Shown here: positions 9,150 through 17,759 of the stretch, in pieces
Position numbering within the stretch: the first letter of the stretch is position 1
Layout of the letters: each line of letters opens with the position of its first letter
Assembly (NCBI GenBank): GCA_021208885.1
Contig: JAJOJF010000030.1
Location: 62,001 to 126,000 of the forward strand
Direction: 5' to 3'
Origin: Burkholderiaceae bacterium
GTDB lineage: Bacteria; Pseudomonadota; Gammaproteobacteria; Burkholderiales; Burkholderiaceae_B
DNA: 64,000 nt
Notes under the pieces: generated by a model
What the model was told of the DNA's origin: nothing
The model's input: the letters and a program-made list of their open reading frames with translations, nothing else
Database searches by the model: none
Translations under genes and position numbers: made by a program

Positions 9150-9852
9150 GCCGCTGCTTGAAGTCAACCGCATAGAATCGGGCTATGGTGCAAGCCAGGT
9201 GCTTTTTGATGTGTCATTGCAAGTGGGTGTCGGTCAGTGTGTGAGCCTGCAAGGCCGCAACGGCATGGGCAAGACCACCACGATCAGTGCCATCATGGGT
9301 TGGCTGCCTTGCTGGCGGGGTGAAGTCAGATGGCAGGCAAGGCCCATCCACAACCAACCGTCACACACCATTGCACAATTGGGCATCGGCCTGGTTCCCG
9401 AAGGTCGGCAGGTGTTCCCTAACCTGACGGTCTGGGAGAATTTGGTGGCCACGGCCAGATTGGGTGACCACGATCGCCCCTGGACGGTGGAGCGAGTATT
9501 CGATCTGTTTCCCAAACTTGCCGAGCGACGTAAGAACTTTGGTGACCAGTTGTCAGGTGGCGAGCAACAGATGTTGGCCATCGGTCGTGCGCTGATGACC
9601 AACCCCAAATTGCTGATTCTCGATGAGGCGACAGAAGGTCTGTCGCCACTGCTGCGGCAAGAGATATGGCAGGCGCTAGCCGCGCTTAAAGCCCAAGGAC
9701 TGTCGATTCTAATTACCGACAAAAACTTGAAGCAGTTGTTAACCCTGTGTGACCACCATGTGATCCTGCAAAAGGGCCGGGTGGTCTGGACGGGGACGTC
9801 ACAGGCGTTTAGAGCTGATCCGGGCTTGCGACAAAAGTATTTGTCTGCGTGA
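9142..9852 (+). CDS. Branched-chain amino acid ABC transporter ATP-binding protein, LivF type
   Basis: Second ATPase, 236 residues. Walker A is GRNGMGKTT, the signature LSGGEQQMLAIGRAL, and Walker B LLILDEATEGLSP. The usual LivF VEQN at the switch position reads TDKN here, a mild deviation. ATG 9142 lies inside the last codons of the LivG gene (8-base overlap) and gives the standard LivF N-terminus MTEPLLEVNRIESGYG. It closes a five-gene importer operon (5318-9852). Confidence 0.9.
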   Translation: MTEPLLEVNRIESGYGASQVLFDVSLQVGVGQCVSLQGRNGMGKTTTISAIMGWLPCWRGEVRWQARPIHNQPSHTIAQLGIGLVPEGRQVFPNLTVWENLVATARLGDHDRPWTVERVFDLFPKLAERRKNFGDQLSGGEQQMLAIGRALMTNPKLLILDEATEGLSPLLRQEIWQALAALKAQGLSILITDKNLKQLLTLCDHHVILQKGRVVWTGTSQAFRADPGLRQKYLSA

Positions 9853-9901
9853 GCCACTTAGCCGGTGATTCCGCCCAAGACCTTTGACGCTTGGTCAGAG
9901 A

Positions 9902-10636
9902 TCAGGCTGCGTCGTTGGACAGCACATCAAGGATATTGGCACCCCCCTGAATGATGTCGACCTCAATGGCTTTGCGAGCGTCATCTGACTGGTTTGAGCG
10001 CAACGCTGCAATCAAAGCCTCATGTGGATGAGGGTCGATGATGGCGGGCTCCTGGTGGCGGTAGAGGAAATTAAGGTAGGGACCAGTTCTGGCCCAAAGC
10101 GACTCAATCAGGCTAATTAGTTCCTCGCGGCCGCTCAGTTCATAAACAGCAAAGTGCAGCAAACGGTTTAGCTTCATTGTGTCGCCATAGGCTCGAGCCC
10201 GTTTGGCTCGCATTAACTTGTCATGAAATGACGCAATTTCATCGACCTGGTCAGCGGTGGCTACTGCAGCGGCGTGGGCTGCGGCGAGACCCTCAAGTGC
10301 CACGCGCATGTCTCTAAGCTCAATGAATTTATCCCGCGTCAGCTCCGGAACCGTAATTGAGCGGTTTGGATTCAATGTCAAGGCGCGCTCGGCCACAAGT
10401 TGCAACATGGCTTCCCTGACAGGCGTTTGGCTTACCCCGAGTTGCTCACATAGCTCTCGCCCGGTCAGTTTCTGGCCGGGCATCAGTTTGCCCTCAGCCA
10501 AAGCGTTTTTAAGGTGCGCGTAGACGATCGATGCCAGGCTTTCACGTTGAATCCGATTGGGACTAAGCGAAAGTGAGTAGTCAACCGCCCCTGTTTGGCT
10601 GATGTGTCGATGTTTGGCAGTAGCGCTTTTTTGCAT
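9902..10636 (-). CDS. GntR-family transcriptional regulator, FadR/FCD subgroup
   Basis: DNA-binding repressor or activator of 244 residues. The winged helix spans about residues 30-100 (LASIVYAHLKNALAEGKLMPGQKL, then GRELCEQLGVSQTPVREAMLQL). The helical FCD ligand domain follows (about 105-235) with the D/H residues that usually bind a metal in this fold. It is divergent from the ThDP-enzyme gene across 91 bases that contain a good promoter, so it probably controls the 10.7-16.5 kb catabolic genes. The effector is probably a small organic acid, as for most FCD proteins, but this is inference. Confidence 0.9.
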   Translation of the reverse strand: MQKSATAKHRHISQTGAVDYSLSLSPNRIQRESLASIVYAHLKNALAEGKLMPGQKLTGRELCEQLGVSQTPVREAMLQLVAERALTLNPNRSITVPELTRDKFIELRDMRVALEGLAAAHAAAVATADQVDEIASFHDKLMRAKRARAYGDTMKLNRLLHFAVYELSGREELISLIESLWARTGPYLNFLYRHQEPAIIDPHPHEALIAALRSNQSDDARKAIEVDIIQGGANILDVLSNDAA

Positions 10637-10663
10637 GCTTTTTATGAAGCGAAATTTTGATTG

Positions 10664-10692
10664 TTGACTTCAGTGTAACTGTGCAATAGATT
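10664..10692 (+). promoter_or_regulatory. Candidate sigma-70 promoter of the ThDP-enzyme operon
   Basis: TTGACT (10664-10669) and TAGATT (10687-10692) are separated by exactly 17 bases. The predicted start near 10699 leaves a leader of about 29 bases with AGGAG (10716-10720). It lies in the divergent spacer with the GntR gene. Confidence 0.55.
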
Positions 10693-10727
10693 ACAAAAAA
10701 TAAAATATAAAATCTAGGAGAAGTTTG

Positions 10728-12470
10728 ATGAAATCGCCAGTAGCTGACATTGCGCTGAACCCGCGCGGGCTTTTGTATGACAACAGCGTGGCGCATCGTT
10801 TGGCCAAAGCGCTAGCGCGGCACGGGGTCACCCACATTTTTGGGCAGAGCTTGCCTTCGATGGTGATCTTGGCTGGCGAGCATTATGGGATAGAGCAAAT
10901 AGCCTATCGTCAGGAGAATACGGGCGGCTACATGGCTGACGGCTATGCTCGCGCGAGCGGCAAAGTGGCGGTGTTAACGGCTCAAAATGGTCCTGCCGCG
11001 ACCCTGTTGGTGGCTCCTCTTGCTGAGGCGCTTAAGGCGTCCATACCCATCGTTGCGTTGGTGCAGGATGTTGCCCGAGACCAGACGGATCGAAACGCCT
11101 TCCAGGAGCTTGACCATGAGTCCATGTTTAGGCCCGTCTCCAAATGGGTCAGGCGGGTCACGTCTGCCCATCGAATTGAGGACTACGTCGATATGGCCTT
11201 TGTGGCCGCAGCATCAGGGCGTGCCGGCCCGGCCGTGTTGCTATTGCCTGCAGATCTTTTGACTGAGTCAGCGCCCGACCAGTTCAAGTTTGTCACAGAT
11301 CGCAAGGCGAGTTTGGGGCGTTATCCGCTAGACCGAATGGCGCCAGCACAGGACAAAATCAGGGAGCTTGCCCAGATGATTGCTCAGGCGAGCAATCCCG
11401 TGGTGATTGCCGGGGGTGGTCTGCATGCTTCCGGCGCTTGTTCAGAGCTTGCTCAATTGCAGCAAGTTGCACACCTGCCAGTGGCTACAACCGTGATGGG
11501 CAAGGGTAGTGTTGACGAAACCCACCCGTTATCGATCGGTGTGGCATCTTATTTCATGGGTCGTAACGGATCTACCCGACACCTCGGCTACCTGATCGCC
11601 GAGGCAGACTTGATCGTGCTCATTGGCACACGAACCAACCAGAACGGTACTGACTCGTGGAAGCTTTATCCCAAGTCAGCGCGGTTTGTGCATATCGACA
11701 TTGATCCGCAGGAAATCGGTCGAAACTACGAAGCCATCCGGCTTGTTGGCGATGCGAAGCTAGTGTTGGGCGAGCTATTGAATGCGCTTGGGTCCGTTGA
11801 TCTCACTAAACGAGCGCAGGCCCGACTTGCACTTGAAAACAAAATTAAGCATGGCAAGGCTGAATTTAAAGCAGAGGCCTCTGATCTTACCTCCAGTGAT
11901 CAAGCGCCCATTCGGCCTGAGCGGGTAATGAGCGATCTGGACGCTTTGTTGACACCTGATGCGATGGTAGTGGCTGATGCCAGTTATTCCTCGATCTGGG
12001 TGGCCAACTATCTGACAGCGCAACGTGCTGGCATGCGTTTTGTAACACCGAGAGGTCTGGCAGGACTGGGCTGGGGGTTGCCCATGGCACTAGGCGTGTA
12101 CTTTGCAAATCCAGGCTCACCTGTTTTCTGTGTGGTGGGTGACGGCGGGTTTGCGCACGCGTGGGCGGAACTCGAGACAGCAGTCAGAAAGAAAGCCCGC
12201 ATTGTGCTGATCGTTCTGAACAACGGCATCCTGGCCTATCAAAAGCATGCAGAAAACATCAAGTTTGGTGACCATACCAATGCGTGTGATTTCGTGCCAG
12301 TTGACCACACGCTGATTGCCAAGGCGGTAGGCGCCAATGGCATTCGGGTCGATCAGCCCGATAAGTTGCGTGACGCCATACAGACAGCCGTGCGCTTTGA
12401 TGGCGTCACTTTGATTGATGTGGTAACTGATCCTGATGCCTTCCCGCCGGTGACCTGGTATGAAGGCTAG
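10728..12470 (+). CDS. Thiamine diphosphate-dependent enzyme, acetolactate-synthase-like (function unassigned)
   Basis: A 580-residue member of the ThDP carboligase/decarboxylase superfamily. The PYR domain (about 1-190) carries the activating glutamate in YRQENTGGYMADGYAR (Glu63). A central FAD/NAD-like domain (about 205-340) includes NPVVIAGGGLHASGA. The PP domain (about 390-560) has the GDG-x24-NN cofactor motif (GDGG near 471, NN near 497). ATG 10728 has AGGAG 7 bases upstream. No regulatory subunit gene is adjacent and a zinc dehydrogenase and an SDR follow, so a catabolic decarboxylase, lyase or carboligase is more likely than biosynthetic acetolactate synthase. The substrate is unknown. 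Confidence 0.85.
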   Translation: MKSPVADIALNPRGLLYDNSVAHRLAKALARHGVTHIFGQSLPSMVILAGEHYGIEQIAYRQENTGGYMADGYARASGKVAVLTAQNGPAATLLVAPLAEALKASIPIVALVQDVARDQTDRNAFQELDHESMFRPVSKWVRRVTSAHRIEDYVDMAFVAAASGRAGPAVLLLPADLLTESAPDQFKFVTDRKASLGRYPLDRMAPAQDKIRELAQMIAQASNPVVIAGGGLHASGACSELAQLQQVAHLPVATTVMGKGSVDETHPLSIGVASYFMGRNGSTRHLGYLIAEADLIVLIGTRTNQNGTDSWKLYPKSARFVHIDIDPQEIGRNYEAIRLVGDAKLVLGELLNALGSVDLTKRAQARLALENKIKHGKAEFKAEASDLTSSDQAPIRPERVMSDLDALLTPDAMVVADASYSSIWVANYLTAQRAGMRFVTPRGLAGLGWGLPMALGVYFANPGSPVFCVVGDGGFAHAWAELETAVRKKARIVLIVLNNGILAYQKHAENIKFGDHTNACDFVPVDHTLIAKAVGANGIRVDQPDKLRDAIQTAVRFDGVTLIDVVTDPDAFPPVTWYEG

Positions 12471-12491
12471 CAACGAGTTAAAGGATATCTG

Positions 12492-13529
12492 ATGCTTGCC
12501 GCAAAAAAGCTTGCGCCTGAACCTGGGCTAACGCTTGTTCAAGCGCCAGAGCCAAGTGTTGTCGCTGGTGATGATGTGTTGGTGCAGGTCGCAGCAGCGG
12601 GGATTTGTGGCTCGGATCTGCATGTTTACCAATGGACGCCTGGCTATGAGTTCATGCAGTCCAAGCTGCCTGTCACGCTAGGGCATGAGTTTGCCGGGCA
12701 TGTGATCCGTGTGGGTAGTGATGTGACTGGTGTCAGCACTGGGCAGCCCGTTGTCGTCATGCCCACAACGACATGCATGAAATGCAGGCGTTGTCTGTCG
12801 GGACAGTTTGAGCAATGCAACCACCGGGCCACCACCGGCTTGACCCGTGATGGCGCTTTTGCGCAGTATGTAACAGTGCCTGAACGTGCCTGTATTGCGC
12901 TTGAACCCGGCACAGACTTGACCCTTGCTGCCTTGGTTGAACCCTTGTGTATTGGTGATAATGCGGCCGACCTTGCCGGCATCCATGTCGGTGATACCGT
13001 GCTCGTGTTGGGGCCTGGAACCATTGGTCAGGCAATCATATTGGGCGCACGATGGCGTGGCGCATCAAAAATTATTGCCGTGGGTCTGGATGACGATGTT
13101 CGCTTAAGTCTGGCACGAAGACTCGGTGCGACTGACACGATCGATTTACGCGACGAGCCAGATATCGAGGCGGCTGTTTTGTCGCGTACCAACGGCAATG
13201 CCGTTGATGTGGTCTTTGAAGCAACTGGCAACCCTCGCAGCATTGCCCACGGCCTAAGTCTTCTCAAACGGGGCGGCACCCTCGTGGCCGCAGGCATCCA
13301 TGCGCAACCAATCACCTTTGACTTGACAAGCTTTGTCAGGAACAAACAGCAGATCAGGGCAGCACACGGATCGAAGCGCGAAAGTTGGTATCGAATGATT
13401 AAAAAAATCTCACAAGAGCCTGACCTGATCAGACCGATGATCACGCAGGAGCTAGCGCTCACCCATGCCATAGAAGCGTTTGAGCTGTGTGTGACCAAAC
13501 AAGCATCCAAAGTCATTTTGCGACCGTAA
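12492..13529 (+). CDS. Zinc-dependent alcohol/polyol dehydrogenase (MDR family)
   Basis: Medium-chain NAD(P)-dependent dehydrogenase, 345 residues, close in pattern to threonine and sorbitol dehydrogenases. The catalytic zinc site is GICGSDLH plus GHEFAG. The structural zinc has all four cysteines (CMKCRRCLSGQFEQC). The Rossmann motif is VLGPGTIGQ. It lies 21 bases after the ThDP-enzyme gene, in the same operon. It may oxidise the alcohol from which the ThDP enzyme's substrate derives; the substrate is not recognisable. Confidence 0.88.
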   Translation: MLAAKKLAPEPGLTLVQAPEPSVVAGDDVLVQVAAAGICGSDLHVYQWTPGYEFMQSKLPVTLGHEFAGHVIRVGSDVTGVSTGQPVVVMPTTTCMKCRRCLSGQFEQCNHRATTGLTRDGAFAQYVTVPERACIALEPGTDLTLAALVEPLCIGDNAADLAGIHVGDTVLVLGPGTIGQAIILGARWRGASKIIAVGLDDDVRLSLARRLGATDTIDLRDEPDIEAAVLSRTNGNAVDVVFEATGNPRSIAHGLSLLKRGGTLVAAGIHAQPITFDLTSFVRNKQQIRAAHGSKRESWYRMIKKISQEPDLIRPMITQELALTHAIEAFELCVTKQASKVILRP

Positions 13530-13564
13530 GTACGGGTCTAAAACTTAAAGCACGGAGACAATCA

Positions 13565-14323
13565 ATGCCTGCCGCAAAAACTGCCCTCATCACCGGTGCT
13601 AGACGAGGCATCGGGTTTGAGATTGCTACCAAGCTCCTCGGTCAAGGGTTTGCGGTGGTGATCTGCGACACGGATGCCGAGGGTGTTGGCAAAGCTGTGC
13701 AGTCGCTCGATAAAAGCGGCCAGCGCGTCATGGGACAGTGCTGTGACGTACGTGATGAAGCCAGTGTTGCTTCACTGATTCAAGCTGTTGAAGTCAAGTT
13801 CGGGGGAATAGATGTGCTTGTCAACAATGCCGGCATCTCTCCGAAGCACAATGGCAAGCGTGCGCCTGTGGCTCAAACCGATGTATCCGAATGGCGCGAA
13901 GTGCTTGATATCAACCTGACGGGTGCCTTTATCTGCAGCAAGTTGGTATTGCCGCACATGAAGTCAGCGCGGTGGGGGCGGATTGTCAATATTTCTTCAC
14001 AAGCTGCCCGAACAGCCTCGATGATTGCAGGCGCTCACTACGCGGCATCGAAAGCGGGCATGCTTGCCATGGCCAGAACCTTGGCTGCTGAAGTTGGGCC
14101 CGATGGCATTACTGTGAATTGTGTCGCACCAGGCCGAATCATGACACCCATGGCAGACGAGGCTGGTGAACAGGCTAATGCGGAGTATCTGAAGCGAATC
14201 CCGGTTAATCGGCTAGGTGTGCCTGCCGATGTAGCCAATGTCGTGGCTTTTTTAGTGTCAGAGGAGGCAAGTTTTTTGACGGGAACCGTCATCGATATCA
14301 ACGGAGGTTCACTCATGATCTAA
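13565..14323 (+). CDS. SDR family oxidoreductase (FabG-like)
   Basis: Classical short-chain dehydrogenase of 252 residues. The N-terminal cofactor motif reads TGARRGIG, NNAG is present, and the active site has Ser in VNISSQ and an intact YAASK. The C-terminus SFLTGTVIDINGGSLMI is typical. ATG 13565 is preceded by GGAG at 13554-13557. Position three in the GntR-linked operon suggests a role in the same degradation route as the zinc dehydrogenase. Confidence 0.88.
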   Translation: MPAAKTALITGARRGIGFEIATKLLGQGFAVVICDTDAEGVGKAVQSLDKSGQRVMGQCCDVRDEASVASLIQAVEVKFGGIDVLVNNAGISPKHNGKRAPVAQTDVSEWREVLDINLTGAFICSKLVLPHMKSARWGRIVNISSQAARTASMIAGAHYAASKAGMLAMARTLAAEVGPDGITVNCVAPGRIMTPMADEAGEQANAEYLKRIPVNRLGVPADVANVVAFLVSEEASFLTGTVIDINGGSLMI

Positions 14324-14369
14324 AGCGGACAATGGGCCGCTGCAGGTCATTACTGAAGGAGACAATTCA

Positions 14370-15343
14370 ATGAAAAAACTAATGAAATCGATCGTTGCCA
14401 GTGCCTTGGCTTTGTCTGCTGTTAGTTTGTCCGCGCAGGCATCAACCTATCCTGACAAGGAGATCACTCTGGTGGTTAACTTCGGTGCGGGTGGGGTCAC
14501 TGATATAGCAACCCGAGTATTTGTAAAGTTCTTTGAAAAAGAAATGGGTGTACCCATTGTGGTGGTCAACAAGCCAGGCGCCTCAGCGACGTTGGGCCCG
14601 GCTTTTATTGCTCGCCAAAAACCCGATGGTTACACGATTGGCGTGGTGACATACTCCACGGTTGCCATTACACCTAACTTGCTCGAAGTGCCATACAAGA
14701 TCAAGGATTTTGATTTTCTTGGCGTTTATGGCCGCTACCGCTACGGTCTGGTGGTAGGCGCCGACTCACCATACAAATCGGTTGATGATTTGGTCAATGC
14801 GGCCAAACAAGCAAAAGACCCGATCTTCTTTGCCGCACCGAGTGCGCCGAACAATCTTGTGTTTTTGAGTTGGCCAACAAGACGGGTGCAAAGTTTGAGC
14901 AGGTGCTCTACAAGTCTGGTACGGAGTCTGTCACTGCTGCTGCGTCAGGCGCAGTAGCTGCTGCTGTGCAGACGCCGCCTGAGATTAATCCGCAAGTCGA
15001 TGGCGGCAAGGTCAGGATGTTGGCTTCAGTCAGTCCGAACCGTTGGTCTGATCGTCCTGACATTCCGACCATGAAAGAGTTGGGTTACGACGTTGAGATT
15101 GAGTCATGGATGTCGCTGGCCGCACCGCTCGGGACGCCAGTCAATATTCAGAAACGTCTTTCCGATGCACTTGCGGCAGTGGTCAGCAATCCACAATATC
15201 AAGCAGAGCTGAACAAAATCGGCTTGGACCCCGTCTACATGACCGGTGCTGAATACCAACAAAAGGCACTGCAAGGTTACAAGGACATGAGAAAGCAACT
15301 TGGTGCGATCGGACAAACGCTTGCACCAGAGATTCAGCAGTAA
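14370..15343 (+). pseudogene. TctC/Bug-type periplasmic solute-binding protein, one frameshift
   Basis: Binding protein of the tripartite tricarboxylate transporter class. Signal peptide is residues 1 to about 25 (MKKLMKSIVASALALSAVSLSAQAS); the mature start is TYPDKEITLVVNFGAGG. The frame runs to the T run at 14862-14866, then continues one frame over (ELANKTGAKFEQVLYKSG onward) to 15343. One extra T would restore a 324-residue protein of normal length, so one base is missing. AAGGAG precedes ATG 14370. No TctA/TctB genes adjoin it; such orphans are common in Burkholderiales and may use a remote permease. Sequencing error and real inactivation are both open. Confidence 0.85.
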
Positions 15344-15371
15344 TGCGTTAATTGTCACGTGGTTGACACAG

Positions 15372-15403
15372 GACATGGGGGGGCTTCTAGTGCTCCCCCT
15401 GTC
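15372..15403 (+). terminator. Stem-loop downstream of the TctC-like gene
   Basis: GACA plus GGGGG (15372-15381) pairs with CCCCC plus TGTC (15395-15403). A few inner pairs and a loop of about seven bases follow, with one bulged T. It lies 28 bases after the stop. Only a weak T-rich stretch follows, so it may be a terminator or a 3'-stabilising hairpin. Confidence 0.45.
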
Positions 15404-15498
15404 ATTTGTGCAAGATCTGTAAAGGGGTCTATTTTGGCTTGTGGTTCACGGTATGCTGAGAGTCTACCGACCTCAAACCAACCACGAGAGGTGCGCAA

Positions 15499-16473
15499 AT
15501 GTCACGTCTATTTATTAAATTGGCCTCGGGAATCTTGACCGCGGCCTTGTTAATCCCTGTACAAGCCTATGCACAGCAGCCTTCAGGTCAAGCGCAAGCT
15601 GACACAGCCTACACCCCCCGCGCCCAATTAGTCACTGACAATGTCTACGCCATCATCGGACCGTTGGGCCAACGCAGTCAAGCAAATGCGGGGCTTAACG
15701 CGAATTATGGGTTCGTCATTGGTGACACCGGTGTGCTCCTGGTTGATTCGGGCGCTAGTGCATACGCTGCCAAGATGCTCAAGAAAGCGGTAGCTGAAGT
15801 CACGGATAAACCTATTCGTTGGGTGCTGAACACTGGGTCGCAAGACCATCGGTGGCTAGGTAACGATTATTTTGCCAAGCAGGGTGCAACGGTGTACGCC
15901 ATGCACGGTACACCCGAGACGCAGGCGCGATTTGCGGATCAGCAAATTGAATCGATCAAGCGTTTCGTGGGTGAGCAGCTTGAAGGAACAATCCCCAAGA
16001 CTGCCGATCAGATTCAGCCCGCCCCGACAACTGAAATCATCCTCGACGGAGTCAGGCTGCAATGGATTCAGACCAACGCCCACTATCCGGGTGACACCAT
16101 GATTTACCTGCCCACGCAATCAGTCGTGTTCACAGGGGATCTGGTCTATGTAGATCGGCTGCTCGGTGTGTTGCCACAGTCGAATGTGCGGGCTGCTGCT
16201 CGCGCATTCGATCAGCTTAAAGATCTAAATCCTAAATTTGTCGTGCCAGGCCATGGCAGAGTCACGGATATTGACCAAGCGCAGCGCGAAACAGGTGACT
16301 ACTACCAATTTCTCATTCAAAACGTGGGAGAGGCTGGCCGCAACATGGAGCCCCTGCAAGAGACGCTTGATCAGTTTGCGGCTCCGGCGCAATTTATGCA
16401 TTTGCAAAACTTCGATGAATTGCACCGCGTCAACATGAACCGTGTTTTTGTGGATTTTGAGACCAATCCGTAA
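15499..16473 (+). CDS. Secreted metallo-beta-lactamase-fold protein with degenerate HxHxDH motif
   Basis: 324 residues with a signal peptide ending near residue 26 (AYAQQ), hence periplasmic. The MBL fold is recognisable: strand GDTGVLLVDSGAS, then a remnant NTGSQDHRWLGN (Asn111-Asn122) where canonical enzymes have NTHxHxDHxxGN. The later metal ligands are kept: His195 (NAHYPGDT), Asp214 (FTGDLVY) and His252 (VPGHG). Three ligands of the first motif are therefore replaced or shifted, which may mean a different metal site or lost hydrolase activity. It follows the TctC-like gene with its own ribosome site (GAGAGG) and may belong to the GntR-linked cluster. Fold assignment is firm; activity is unknown. 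Confidence 0.8.
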   Translation: MSRLFIKLASGILTAALLIPVQAYAQQPSGQAQADTAYTPRAQLVTDNVYAIIGPLGQRSQANAGLNANYGFVIGDTGVLLVDSGASAYAAKMLKKAVAEVTDKPIRWVLNTGSQDHRWLGNDYFAKQGATVYAMHGTPETQARFADQQIESIKRFVGEQLEGTIPKTADQIQPAPTTEIILDGVRLQWIQTNAHYPGDTMIYLPTQSVVFTGDLVYVDRLLGVLPQSNVRAAARAFDQLKDLNPKFVVPGHGRVTDIDQAQRETGDYYQFLIQNVGEAGRNMEPLQETLDQFAAPAQFMHLQNFDELHRVNMNRVFVDFETNP

Positions 16474-16561
16474 TCGATTGCTCTGTCACGATGCTGTTTC
16501 CTTGCTCTAAACTTCATGCACTAACCGACTAACTGTTTGACGGCAAGATAGACGACTCGAC

Positions 16562-17449
16562 ATGAATGCTTCCGCAAAAAACATCGCCATTATCGGTGTT
16601 GGCTATATGGGCCACGGCATAGCCTACAACATCCTAAAAAATGGCTTCACACTCAAATTTCTCGATCACCCCGGCAATCAGCCAACCGATGACTTGGTGT
16701 CCATCGGCGGCAGTGCTGAGAGCGACGTAAAAGCCCTGGGGCTGTGGGCCGACGTGGTGATTCTTTGTGTCACAGGCAGCCCCCAGGTCGAGGACGTGCT
16801 CTACCAGCAGGGTTTATTGGAAGCGCTTGGGCCTGGCAAAACAGTGATTGATTGCTCTACCGCGATCCCGTCCTCAACTTTGCGCATTGTTAAAGACGTG
16901 CAGGCCAAAGGTGCAAACTTCATGGATGCACCCATGACGCGCACCCCCAAGGAAGCTGCTGAAGGGCGATTAAATTTGATCGTTGGTGCACCTACGGAGC
17001 TATTTGAGCAGGTCAAGCCTTTGCTTGAAAGCTTTGCTGAGAACATCACGCATGCCGGCGACATCGGTGCGGGCCACCAGATGAAGCTGATTCATAACTT
17101 TGTGTCACTTGGGTTTGCCGGAATTTTTTCTGAGGCGGCAGCCAGCGCCAAGGTCGCGGGCATCAAGCCAGAGGTATTCCTCGACATTCTTGGCAAGGGC
17201 GGTGGTGCGGGCGTTGTCTTTAATCGTCTGCAGCCCTATCTGGAGTCAGGCGATGTGAGCGGTTTCCAGTTCTCATTGTCGAACGCTCGCAAAGACCTGA
17301 CTTACTACGACACCATGGCCACGGAGTCCGGTGCCAAGCATGATCTGGCGAGCGCCATGCGCAAGTTCTACGAGGATGGAGCCAAGCAAGACGAAGCAGC
17401 ACCGATGCCCAAGGTGATCGACATGCTAGTCAAGGCTGCTGGAAAGTAG
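16562..17449 (+). CDS. 3-hydroxyisobutyrate dehydrogenase-family NAD(P)-dependent oxidoreductase
   Basis: Beta-hydroxyacid dehydrogenase of 295 residues. The N-terminal Rossmann motif is IGVGYMGHGIAYN. A substrate-binding segment reads VIDCSTAIPSSTLR, and the catalytic lysine is in GAGHQMKLIHNF. The C-terminal all-helical domain is complete. Substrates in this family include 3-hydroxyisobutyrate, tartronate semialdehyde and gamma-hydroxybutyrate, which cannot be told apart here. It lies 88 bases after the MBL gene, same strand, and converges with the KTSC-domain gene. It could act with the nearby aldehyde dehydrogenase in hydroxyacid/semialdehyde turnover. Confidence 0.85.
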   Translation: MNASAKNIAIIGVGYMGHGIAYNILKNGFTLKFLDHPGNQPTDDLVSIGGSAESDVKALGLWADVVILCVTGSPQVEDVLYQQGLLEALGPGKTVIDCSTAIPSSTLRIVKDVQAKGANFMDAPMTRTPKEAAEGRLNLIVGAPTELFEQVKPLLESFAENITHAGDIGAGHQMKLIHNFVSLGFAGIFSEAAASAKVAGIKPEVFLDILGKGGGAGVVFNRLQPYLESGDVSGFQFSLSNARKDLTYYDTMATESGAKHDLASAMRKFYEDGAKQDEAAPMPKVIDMLVKAAGK

Positions 17450-17492
17450 CGCATTCAATCCGATAGGTTTTGCAAATGGCACCGACTAAACA

Positions 17493-17759
17493 TCACCCGC
17501 CAAACAAATCATTGAGCTTTTTGGCGGCGGCATCGCTGTCGCATTTTCTCGCTGGCTGTACCTGTGGATATTCTTCGACGATTCGATCCTCAAAATAGGT
17601 TGCAGGATTCGGGGCCTTGGACAGCCGCTCAAAAAGCTCTCTTGGCACAGGACGGTAAGCCGTGATGGTCTTGTTGTCCCAGACAATCTCCAAGTGGCGC
17701 TCGCGCGTGTCATAGGTAATCTCGCGAATACGGCCAGAGGGGAAGGTTTTTTTATCCAT
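17493..17759 (-). CDS. KTSC-domain small protein
   Basis: 88-residue soluble protein with no signal or membrane segment. The pattern SGRIREITYDTRERHLEIVW followed by AYRPVPRELFERLSKAPNPATYF resembles the KTSC domain (PF13619), a small domain of unknown role sometimes fused to RNA- or chaperone-related proteins. The ATG overlaps the end of the aldehyde dehydrogenase gene by eight bases (ATGGATAA), so it is translationally coupled to it. A family search would settle the domain call; function is unknown. Confidence 0.65.
   Translation of the reverse strand: MDKKTFPSGRIREITYDTRERHLEIVWDNKTITAYRPVPRELFERLSKAPNPATYFEDRIVEEYPQVQPARKCDSDAAAKKLNDLFGG

Noticed and set aside
9234-9857. 207-codon minus-strand frame opposite the LivF-type gene
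   Set aside because: Antisense to intact ABC ATPase motifs; the translation shows no recognisable family.
10057-10064. GGCGGTAG, the core of an RfaH ops element
   Set aside because: It lies inside the GntR coding region on the non-template side, and the bases that follow do not continue the ops consensus.
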